Assembly (NCBI GenBank): GCA_028714615.1
Contig: JAQTMA010000017.1
Coordinates: forward strand, 1 to 33,882
DNA from: Anaerolineaceae bacterium
GTDB lineage: Bacteria; Chloroflexota; Anaerolineae; Anaerolineales; Anaerolineaceae
Direction: 5' to 3'
DNA length: 33,882 bases
Made by a program: the position numbers and the translations under genes
Notes under the pieces: model-generated
The model's input: only the letters and a program-made list of their open reading frames with translations
The model's database searches: none
Told to the model about the DNA's origin: nothing
Shown: positions 1 to 6,295 of the stretch, in pieces
Position numbering within the stretch: the stretch's first letter is position 1
How the letters are laid out: each line of letters starts with the position of its first letter

Positions 1-98
1 ACTCCTTGAAGCATACCGGAGGGGATCGTTAATTGAATTCCATCGTTTGCGCGTACTTTGCCGTAATGTTTATGGATATCGTTAAGCTCGATGATCAT
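1..98 (-). CDS. ABC transporter ATP-binding protein, N-terminal fragment (runs off the left edge)
   Basis: Reading leftward from an ATG at 98, 32 codons are open to the window edge. They give the start of an ABC ATPase of the sugar/nucleoside importer type: an early I-I-E-L-x-D-I-x-K-x-Y-G strand followed by V-R-A-N-D-G-I-x-L-x-I-P-x-G, the residues that normally lie just before the Walker A loop. An in-frame TAG lies six codons upstream, so this ATG is the first possible one; there is no clear Shine-Dalgarno. The gene follows the BMP lipoprotein gene on the same strand, the usual order for BMP-type nucleoside importers, so it is probably the energising subunit of that importer. Walker A and the rest lie outside the window. 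Confidence 0.8.
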   Translation of the reverse strand, partial: MIIELNDIHKHYGKVRANDGIQLTIPSGMLQG

Positions 99-138
99 AC
101 TATAGCCCGTTTTCTACAGGAGAAAATGGAAGAAAAGT

Positions 139-168
139 GGAGGGGAGAGCAGGGTAGCCCTCCCCTCC
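139..168 (-). terminator. Hairpin with T-rich tail after the BMP lipoprotein gene
   Basis: A nine-base-pair perfect stem (GGAGGGGAG at 139-147 with its complement at 160-168) lies just past the stop codon of the lipoprotein gene. Read on the minus strand it is followed by a T-rich run (ACTTTTCTTCCATTTTCT). This fits a rho-independent terminator or an attenuator lowering expression of the downstream ATPase gene relative to the binding protein. Confidence 0.5.
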
Positions 169-182
169 GGTCTACTCATAGA

Positions 183-1511
183 TTATTTACTTGGAACGCT
201 CTGTCCTTGCATTCCTTCAAGCAATTGCGGCATGTACCAGATCTGCTGATCCGTTGCAACCGCATCGGCTTTTAGGAATACCGATTTATCCTGGAAGTTC
301 AACGGTCCCTTCCACAAGTTCAAGCCACCCGCTAATTCAGCGATGAACTTGTCTACATTAGTGGAGGCATCACCAGTCAGCGCCTCACCCTTGACAAAGC
401 CGACGCCTGTCGTGTCTTTATTGTTGATGTCTTTCCAATCCGGAGGAACCCAATCAAACGTGGGTGTGAATTTCCCGTCGATGGCAGATTGGACCAACTT
501 CGTATAGGAAGGTCCCCAGTTAAAGTAGGGGACGCCTAAACAAACTTTGGGTGCAGAGCTGCAGTTGCCAGGATAATCATAGCCAACAGCCCAGACCTTC
601 TTGCCGGCAGCCGATGCCTTACCAGCCTCGACTACAGCTTCTGTAGTATCCAACCCAGACATGAGAACGTCAAACCCACTGTTGATGAAATCATTCGAAA
701 CCGTTGTGGGATCAGCCGTCATACCAGGAATATTGAACCAGAAACCGATCCAAGTGACTTTAAAGGTTAGATCGGCGGGGTTCTTCTTCAAATAGTTCGT
801 CCAGCAGTACTTCGCGCCGAGATATGCGGAATCGACGAAACGCCGGGTTTCATCATTGATCAGCGGACCGACATACCCAATCTTTCCGGTTTGGGTCGTC
901 AGGGCAGCCGCACACCCGGCGATCATTTTGGTGAACTCCATTTTCGGCATCACGTCAGCCAGCATGGGTTGGTTCTGGAAATCTTTACCTTCTTTCCAGG
1001 CATAATCCCCGGACGAGAAAATGGTAGCGATATCAGGATGGGCTTTGGTGAATTCAAGGACTCCATCCTTCATGTCATCCGAGCTAAAGATAACCAGTTT
1101 TGCGCCCTGGGCTACCAGGCTTTCAGCCAATTGGGAAGGACTGGTACCGGGGCGATCAGCGGTATTTACTTTATCAACATAAACCAGCTTGGCGCCAGTC
1201 TTTTCGGCAGCATACTGGGCGCCTTCGTAGTTTGCCTGGCTCCATCCCGAGTCATTTGCTGGGCCAACCAGCAAAATACCGAAGGTGAATGGAGTATTGC
1301 TAACAGGCGCAACCGTAGCTGCTTCTGTCGGAACTGGGGCAGTTGTCGGGACTTCTGTATTCATTACTGGAGCTGCAGTTGGTTGCTCAATTGGTGGGGT
1401 AGTTGGTTGGACAGGTGCGGATGTTGGCGTAGCGGCTGGCGCACAGGCTGAAAGCAACATCGCGAAAAGTACCAGCAGGGTAACGCCCTGCCACATCAAT
1501 TTGGTCTTCAT
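183..1511 (-). CDS. BMP-family substrate-binding lipoprotein of an ABC importer
   Basis: A 442-residue lipoprotein that would capture a nucleoside or related ligand outside the membrane for an ABC importer. Residues 1-23 are a signal peptide ending in the lipobox L-S-A-C (Cys23 lipidated). Residues 24-73 are a low-complexity Thr/Pro/Ala/Val linker, common in lipoproteins of Chloroflexota. From about residue 75 the mature domain has the BMP/Med (PnrA-like) pattern, with G-I-L-L-V-G near 78-83 and the D-S-G-W-S motif near 87-91. A GGAGGAG ribosome site lies six bases before the ATG. BMP proteins usually bind purine nucleosides, which matches the purine enzymes upstream, but some bind other ligands; the exact ligand cannot be read from sequence. 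Confidence 0.9.
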   Translation of the reverse strand: MKTKLMWQGVTLLVLFAMLLSACAPAATPTSAPVQPTTPPIEQPTAAPVMNTEVPTTAPVPTEAATVAPVSNTPFTFGILLVGPANDSGWSQANYEGAQYAAEKTGAKLVYVDKVNTADRPGTSPSQLAESLVAQGAKLVIFSSDDMKDGVLEFTKAHPDIATIFSSGDYAWKEGKDFQNQPMLADVMPKMEFTKMIAGCAAALTTQTGKIGYVGPLINDETRRFVDSAYLGAKYCWTNYLKKNPADLTFKVTWIGFWFNIPGMTADPTTVSNDFINSGFDVLMSGLDTTEAVVEAGKASAAGKKVWAVGYDYPGNCSSAPKVCLGVPYFNWGPSYTKLVQSAIDGKFTPTFDWVPPDWKDINNKDTTGVGFVKGEALTGDASTNVDKFIAELAGGLNLWKGPLNFQDKSVFLKADAVATDQQIWYMPQLLEGMQGQSVPSK

Positions 1512-1597
1512 TAGATCTCCTCCGAATCTGCATTAAACCTAAATGGGTCTCTGGATGATGATCGCTCGACGTATGAACAAACGACTGATGGACGCCG

Positions 1598-1609
1598 TTC
1601 ACCTCCTTT
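1598..1609 (-). promoter_or_regulatory. Extended anti-16S (AAAGGAGGTGAA) element in the leader, far from any start
   Basis: On the minus strand the bases read AAAGGAGGTGAA, matching the complement of the 16S rRNA 3' end over 11 bases. The real ribosome site of the lipoprotein gene lies much closer to its ATG. A near-identical element precedes the permease gene at 22863-22875. No convincing upstream ORF follows here. Confidence 0.35.
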
Positions 1610-1822
1610 CCAGGGGGTATCAAGACGACCGACATTGAGAAATGGAAAGCACAGACTGTTTTCTAGAAGCCTGGCAATCTTTCATCAATATCGCAGAACA
1701 AGATCAATATGAATCTTTAGTATTGTACCGCATTCTTTTTGCGGGTTATTAGTTTTAAGATTCTCAACAAGAATAAAACCTATCGGAGATACCGGTATTG
1801 AACACCATTAGTCTCAAACCGT

Positions 1823-1853
1823 GCGTCCCCGGATCGTTTCGATCCGGGGGCGT
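1823..1853 (-). terminator. Hairpin after carbamate kinase
   Basis: A perfect ten-base-pair stem (CCCCGGATCG at 1827-1836 with CGATCCGGGG at 1840-1849) closes on a three-base loop and extends four more pairs if G-T wobbles are allowed. It begins 15 bases past the carbamate kinase stop. There is no strong T-tract on the minus strand, so it may act as a 3'-end stabiliser or weak terminator. Confidence 0.5.
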
Positions 1854-1867
1854 ATATAGATAATACC

Positions 1868-2821
1868 TTATGGAACGATCCAGGTGCCGGTCTCACCCTT
1901 GAGAGCCCGTCCGATATTCTCGGGATTGGTGATCAGAGCTGATTTGCCGCCGGCCTCCAGGAACCAGATAATGGCCTGGATCTTGGGAGCCATGGAGCCC
2001 TTGGCGAAATGCGTGCCTTCCGCCAAATACTGCTTGGCTTCTGCCAGGGTCATCTTGTCGATAAACTTCTGATCCGGTTTGCCGAAGTTGAGGGCCACCT
2101 TTTCGACGGCGGTCGAAATGAGCAGAAGGTCAGCTTTGAGTTCGCGGGCCAGCAGGCTGCTGGCGAAGTCTTTATCGATGACAGCCGCGACGCCTTCCAG
2201 TTTGCCGGCATCATCACGGATGACCGGGATGCCGCCGCCGCCAACTGTGATCACGACCACGCCGCAGTCGATCAGGTCTTTCACGGCTTCGTACTCAATC
2301 ACCTCTTGGGGGATCGGCGAGGCAACCACCCGGCGCCAACCACGCCCGGCGTCTTCCACGACGGCCCAACCGAGATCCTTTGCCCGTTGTTTTGCCTCGG
2401 TTTCGTCCATGAAACCACCAATCGGCTTGGATGGGTTCTTAAAGGCTTTGTCGTCTTTATCAACCCGCACCTGGGTGATGACGCAGGCTGCGTTCTTTTT
2501 GACGCCGCGCGCCTTGAACTCATTCTGGAGATTCTGCGCCAACGCATATCCGATGGCGCCCTGGCTGTCGGCGCCACACACGTCCAGCGGCACCTCGTGC
2601 ATACCTTCCACTTTGTGGGCGATCTCCGAACGCTGGAGAATGAAACCGACTTGAGGGCCATTGCCGTGACCGATAGCCACATCCCAACCATCCTCGATCA
2701 TATCTGCAATATGGTGGCAAGACTCTTTCGCGGCCAGGTATTGGTCTTCTACGGATTGGTGCTGCTTATCTTTAATCAGGGAGTTGCCGCCAATCGCGAC
2801 GACTGCTACTTTTTTTACCAT
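1868..2821 (-). CDS. arcC: Carbamate kinase (ArcC/AllK/YqeA family)
   Basis: A 317-residue carbamate kinase, which converts carbamoyl phosphate and ADP to ATP, ammonia and CO2. The amino-acid-kinase fold is clear: A-I-G-G-N-S-L at 9-15, G-H-G-N-G-P-Q-V-G at 51-59, and a C-terminal A-K-G-S-M-A-P-K motif followed by I-T-N-P and G-x-x-G-T-W-I. The frame opens at 2830, but that ATG directly abuts the AAGGAG site; the ATG at 2821 lies nine bases from it and gives the usual N-terminus, so I chose it. It is the last gene of a run with two carbamoyltransferase paralogues, so it probably harvests their carbamoyl phosphate, and that made by AllFGH elsewhere in the window. Whether it serves purine, arginine or mixed catabolism is inference. 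Confidence 0.93.
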   Translation of the reverse strand: MVKKVAVVAIGGNSLIKDKQHQSVEDQYLAAKESCHHIADMIEDGWDVAIGHGNGPQVGFILQRSEIAHKVEGMHEVPLDVCGADSQGAIGYALAQNLQNEFKARGVKKNAACVITQVRVDKDDKAFKNPSKPIGGFMDETEAKQRAKDLGWAVVEDAGRGWRRVVASPIPQEVIEYEAVKDLIDCGVVVITVGGGGIPVIRDDAGKLEGVAAVIDKDFASSLLARELKADLLLISTAVEKVALNFGKPDQKFIDKMTLAEAKQYLAEGTHFAKGSMAPKIQAIIWFLEAGGKSALITNPENIGRALKGETGTWIVP

Positions 2822-2855
2822 TCCTATCATCTCCTTGAGTGTTATTATCTTGGGC

Positions 2856-3836
2856 TTAGCCCATTGTCAACGCCATGACGGCTTTTTGGGCATGTAGGCG
2901 GTTCTCGGCCTCGTCATAAACGACAGAGTTCGGGCCGTCGATCACTTCATCGGTCACCTCGATATTGCGGTCGGCCGGGAGGGGATGCATGTAAATGGCA
3001 TCCGGTTTAGCCAACCCGATCCGACGTTGGTCGGTGATCCAACTCTCGTACTTCTTGATGATCTTGGCGCCCTCTTCCGCATCGGGGGTGTGCACCATCG
3101 CGCCCCACGACTTGGCGTAGACAATATCGGCATCTTTGAAGGCGGCATCCATATCATCCACCACTTCGAATCCGACGCCGAATTTTCGCGCCTGTTCTTT
3201 GGCCTGCTCCATAATTTCGGGCATCAGGCGGAATTCCGGTGGGTGAGCCAACACCACGTCCATCCCAAAGCGTGGCATCTGCAACACCAGCGATTGGGGA
3301 ACGGACATGGGTTTCTGGTATGAAGCTGCATACGCCCATGAGACGACCATTTTCTTGCGGCGCAGGTCCCGGCCTTTTTTCTCGATGATGGTCATCAGGT
3401 CAGCCAGGCATTGGAAAGGATGATAGATCTCATCCTGCATGTTGAGCACCGGCACGCGCGAAGCCTTTGCAACGGCGTTGAGATACCCGTTGCCAACGCC
3501 CCAATCAACGTGACGGATGGCGATGCCATCGAAATAACGCCCGAAAATCTCGCCGATCTCTTTGGGGGTATCGCCATGCGAGATCTGCGTGGTACGGGAT
3601 TCGATGAAGGCGCCGTGCCCGCCGAGTTGGGCAATGCCTGCTTCGAAGGAACCACGCGTGCGGGTGCTGCTGAAAAAGAACAGCATTGCCAGCACCTTGT
3701 CTCGCAGGTAGGCGTGTGGTTCGTTCAGCGCGCGTTTGCGCTTCAAGTCAAATGCCACATCCAGGATGGTCTCGACTTCTTCTTTGCTGAAGTCGAGGTC
3801 CCCAATCAAGTCACGTCCGTGGAGGTAAGTTTGCAT
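2856..3836 (-). CDS. Ornithine carbamoyltransferase-family paralogue (YgeW-like)
   Basis: A 326-residue transcarbamylase. The carbamoyl-phosphate loop S-S-T-R-T-R is at 56-61, H-P-F-Q-C-L-A-D at 139-146, and the C-terminal M-H-P-L-P-A-D-R ends at 290, followed by an ornithine-carbamoyltransferase-like tail (E-V-T-D-E-V, N-S-V-V-Y-D-E-A-E-N-R). True ornithine carbamoyltransferases have H-C-L-P; here Cys is replaced by Pro, as in YgeW and other family members of unknown or non-ornithine substrate. The gene is 34 bases upstream of carbamate kinase and belongs to the same run as the deaminases, a layout recalling the E. coli ygeW/yqeA/ssnA region. A catabolic role, phosphorolysis of a ureido compound to carbamoyl phosphate, is inferred; the amino substrate is unknown. 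Confidence 0.85.
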   Translation of the reverse strand: MQTYLHGRDLIGDLDFSKEEVETILDVAFDLKRKRALNEPHAYLRDKVLAMLFFFSSTRTRGSFEAGIAQLGGHGAFIESRTTQISHGDTPKEIGEIFGRYFDGIAIRHVDWGVGNGYLNAVAKASRVPVLNMQDEIYHPFQCLADLMTIIEKKGRDLRRKKMVVSWAYAASYQKPMSVPQSLVLQMPRFGMDVVLAHPPEFRLMPEIMEQAKEQARKFGVGFEVVDDMDAAFKDADIVYAKSWGAMVHTPDAEEGAKIIKKYESWITDQRRIGLAKPDAIYMHPLPADRNIEVTDEVIDGPNSVVYDEAENRLHAQKAVMALTMG

Positions 3837-3876
3837 CGTTTTAGTCTCCTAGTCTTTCGTTGTTCGTCTTTTGTCG

Positions 3877-4347
3877 TTAGTCGCTCGTCGGATAGTCCTT
3901 TGGTGAAGCATCATTGTCTGATGATGTGATTGTCAAGTAGTCTACGGATATCTCACGAACTTGATTTCCAGCTTTCTCATCGGGATCTTTTCGGAGATAA
4001 GCAATGAGCCCATTAATCAAACGTTTGATGTCGCTAGCTTGATCGTAAGCATCATGCATTTGAGCAGGCTGTATGTGTCCTCGGTCAAGCGCCAAATACA
4101 GCTCCGATTGAACTTCGCTTGCAGATCGTCTTGCAATTCTCAAGAACCGGACCATTTCAGGATCAGACCCGGAATCGAACCCTTCGGATATGTTATGCAT
4201 GATGGAACCTACTGCTCTGAGGATTTGGTCTCGTAATGAGTAGTCTCTTACAAAACTCCCCTCTTGGGAAATCTTGTAGATCAGACCGGCTAAACTACGC
4301 GCCTTCTGCCAACTCAATAAATCCTCGAAACGTTTGATTTTAGCCAT
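3877..4347 (-). CDS. Four-helix-bundle protein (23S rRNA intervening-sequence protein family)
   Basis: A 156-residue protein with the pattern of the family first found inside 23S rRNA intervening sequences: F-E-D-L-x-x-W-Q-K-A near the N-terminus, R-D-Y-S-L-R-D-Q-I-x-R-A, I-x-x-N-I-S-E-G-F, and a helix with F-L-x-I-A-R-R-S-A-S-E-V-Q-S-E-L. Members are homopentameric helical bundles of unknown function. The frame extends upstream to 4614, but that part only shadows the neighbouring carbamoyltransferase gene; I start at the ATG at 4347, where the family similarity begins. The ribosome site is weak. It sits between the two carbamoyltransferase genes, and the bases after its stop (3840-3890) are low-complexity CGTT/CGTC repeats. 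It looks like an insertion with no link to the pathway. Confidence 0.85.
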   Translation of the reverse strand: MAKIKRFEDLLSWQKARSLAGLIYKISQEGSFVRDYSLRDQILRAVGSIMHNISEGFDSGSDPEMVRFLRIARRSASEVQSELYLALDRGHIQPAQMHDAYDQASDIKRLINGLIAYLRKDPDEKAGNQVREISVDYLTITSSDNDASPKDYPTSD

Positions 4348-4402
4348 CCTGGTTCGGTTCTTGACTAAAGACTTAGCGACAATACGACGATGCGACTTTG
4401 AA

Positions 4403-5353
4403 CTACTCCATCGCTCCCAACACCAGCGCCAACAGCGCCATGCGCATGACGACACCGTTATAGGCTTCTTGCCAGTAGCGCGACCAGCGGGTAATATCCA
4501 CGTCGGCAGGGATTTCGTCCATGCGGGGCAGCGAGTGCAGCAGGATTGCGCTCGACTTGGCCTTATTCGCCAGCAGGTCACGGGTGATCTTGTAATTAGC
4601 AGGCGTCTGACCATGCTCGCCGGCTTCCTGGCGGCTTTTGGTGTAATCGGGCTGCACTACCGGCTCGACCAGGATGACGTCCGCCTCGCCAATGGCCTGT
4701 TCGACGTGTTCGGCTTCCGAGAAGTTGAGGTTGTAATCGCACAGCTCGGTTTTGAACTCGTCCGTCATGGTCATCCCTTCGGGGCCAATGAAGGTGATGG
4801 GACAGTCAAACTGGGTCAGCGCGTACGCCAGAGAGTGCATGGTGCGCATGCGCATATCACCGACAGCCAACCATCTCAAGCCATCGATATGGCCTTTCTC
4901 AGTCAGAACGGTGAACAGGTCGGTGAGGATCTGGGTGGGATGTTCACCCCAACCGTCTCCGCCGTTGATGATCGGAATAGAAGCCCACTTGGCAGCTTCC
5001 ATGGGAGCACCCTGTTGAAAATGGCGCATAACGATCACATCCCCGTAGTATTCAAGCATCTTTACGGTATCTTTTATTGATTCCTGGTACCAGTCGCCGG
5101 CGCGGGTCATCTTCGCATCGGAAAATCCGGTGACGTGGCCGCCGAGGCGGTGCATGGCAGCTTCATGAGCCAGGCGGGTTCGGGTTGATGGCTGGTAAAA
5201 AGCTGTCACCATGGTTTTCTGGGCAAGCATGTCGCTGTTACGGCGGCTGCGTGCTATGGGTTCTAACTGAGTGGCGACCTGGAACACGTGAAAGAACTCT
5301 TCACGTTCGAAGTCCTTCAGGGAGAGAATATCGCGACCTGAGAAACTACGCAT
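4403..5353 (-). CDS. Aspartate carbamoyltransferase-family paralogue with altered substrate site
   Basis: A 316-residue transcarbamylase closest in pattern to the PyrB catalytic chain: F-Y-Q-P-S-T-R-T-R (STRTR at 56-60), V-M-R-H, G-G-D-G-W-G-E-H-P-T-Q, G-D-M-R-M-R-T-M-H-S-L, and a C-terminal L-P-R-M-D-E-I-P-A-D-V-D. Differences matter: the K-G-E segment of the 80s loop (Lys84 in E. coli) is replaced by A-G-D-W-Y-Q-E-S, the aspartate-binding R-V-Q-x-E-R is replaced by E-P-V-V-Q-P-D-Y, and H-P-L-P-R is H-S-L-P-R. It therefore probably binds carbamoyl phosphate but not aspartate. No pyrI or other pyrimidine-synthesis gene is nearby; instead it lies 87 bases downstream of the GntR gene in the purine run. 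A GGAGG site precedes the ATG. Substrate unknown. Confidence 0.85.
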   Translation of the reverse strand: MRSFSGRDILSLKDFEREEFFHVFQVATQLEPIARSRRNSDMLAQKTMVTAFYQPSTRTRLAHEAAMHRLGGHVTGFSDAKMTRAGDWYQESIKDTVKMLEYYGDVIVMRHFQQGAPMEAAKWASIPIINGGDGWGEHPTQILTDLFTVLTEKGHIDGLRWLAVGDMRMRTMHSLAYALTQFDCPITFIGPEGMTMTDEFKTELCDYNLNFSEAEHVEQAIGEADVILVEPVVQPDYTKSRQEAGEHGQTPANYKITRDLLANKAKSSAILLHSLPRMDEIPADVDITRWSRYWQEAYNGVVMRMALLALVLGAME

Positions 5354-5440
5354 TGTGGAACCTCCTAAAATGGGTATGCAATTTGAAATGTGATTTTACT
5401 TTGCCTTGAAACGCACCGCGTAAACAAACGCAGGCGGATT

Positions 5441-6214
5441 TCACTCAGTGGTCTTCGGCTCGGCTTCGACCGGTCGGTATGCGAGAGTAGGGAAAGCGCC
5501 TATCGAGCGCACTACGTGGAAGCGGAAATAACCTGGCAGGAAATAACTATACGAAAAATCGATCACGCGACCAGTAGTAGTGTAGAGATAAGCGATAAAC
5601 TGGAGCAGTACGTCACCCCGTTGGATCTGCAAGGCACGTGCGATGTCGGCCGGGGCTGCAACCGCGCGGATCTCGGTGCGTGAATTCGCCAAAACCAGGG
5701 TTTCATGCTTTAAGAGCAGGTCAAGCACAGACCCGGTAAAGCCGGTCTGAAGTTCGTCGGGGGTCATTACGTCGTTAGGAAGGATATCAACCAGGTAAGC
5801 CACTGGACGGTTTTCAGCCTGGATAACGCGGGCTACCTGCACCAGTTCGGCGCCTTGTCCGACCCCCATCTCTGATACTTCAGCCTCATCCGCCTGAATC
5901 ATGGTGACTTGAAAATCACCCATAGAAACGTTCAGGTGGATCTTGCTCGCCATCGTTTCGATACTCTCCAACACCTCCAGACCGCTCTCGATCACCTGGG
6001 TGTGACCGACGATGAAGGTCCCCACACCCTGGCGGCGCCGGATCAATCCCTGACCTTCATAAGTTCGCATGGCTTCACGCAATGTGGCGCGCGACACGCC
6101 CATCTGGCGCGCCAGATCCGGCTCTGAGGGCAATCGAGTCCCAGGGGGTGTTTCAGCGATTAGGACCGCCAGGGCAGATTGTAAACGTTGAAATGGATGA
6201 TTTGATTCAGTCAT
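5441..6214 (-). CDS. GntR-family regulator with UTRA domain (HutC subfamily)
   Basis: A 257-residue transcription factor. The N-terminal winged helix-turn-helix spans about 28-68 (R-L-P-S-E-P-D-L-A-R-Q-M-G-V-S-R-A-T-L-R-E-A, then R-R-x-G-V-G-T-F-I). From about residue 95 to 240 is a UTRA-type ligand domain (R-V-I-Q-A-E-N-R-P-V-A-Y, a D-x-L-P segment, and a terminal D-F-S-Y-S-Y-F-L-P-G-Y-F-R-F pattern). HutC-type regulators are usually released from DNA by a pathway metabolite. Its position inside the catabolic run, between the amidohydrolase and the carbamoyltransferase, makes it the likely local regulator. The palindromes TTGTCTGACAA near 9.73 kb are candidate operators, although their T-N-G-T-N3-A-C-N-A form is better known for the FadR subfamily. 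Confidence 0.92.
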   Translation of the reverse strand: MTESNHPFQRLQSALAVLIAETPPGTRLPSEPDLARQMGVSRATLREAMRTYEGQGLIRRRQGVGTFIVGHTQVIESGLEVLESIETMASKIHLNVSMGDFQVTMIQADEAEVSEMGVGQGAELVQVARVIQAENRPVAYLVDILPNDVMTPDELQTGFTGSVLDLLLKHETLVLANSRTEIRAVAAPADIARALQIQRGDVLLQFIAYLYTTTGRVIDFSYSYFLPGYFRFHVVRSIGAFPTLAYRPVEAEPKTTE

Positions 6215-6295
6215 GGTCAGATGCTCCCACCCTCATTCAGGATAACATTTTTGCCTTCATGAAGTCTTCGTCCGAATAGTTGATTGGGAATTCGC

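Larger units (their letters stand above)
1512..1867. other. Intergenic leader of the BMP lipoprotein gene
   Basis: No gene is supported in these 356 bases. They hold the hairpin after carbamate kinase at 1823-1853, an AT-rich stretch at about 1680-1800 that could hold a promoter (no convincing -35/-10 pair was found), and an extended Shine-Dalgarno-like element at 1598-1609, about 87 bases upstream of the lipoprotein start. No known riboswitch class was recognised by eye. Confidence 0.5.

Noticed and set aside
1561..1609. Leader peptide after the extended Shine-Dalgarno of the BMP gene
   Set aside because: The nearest usable start is a TTG 17 bases away, and the 13-codon frame has no support beyond a faint similarity of its first residues to the permease leader ORF.
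2009..2878. Long plus-strand open frame opposite carbamate kinase
   Set aside because: Mirror frame of a well-supported gene, without family motifs or a ribosome site.
4348..4614. N-terminal extension of the four-helix-bundle frame
   Set aside because: It runs inside the neighbouring transcarbamylase gene in another frame and shows Arg/Trp/Ser-rich composition; similarity begins only at the ATG at 4347.
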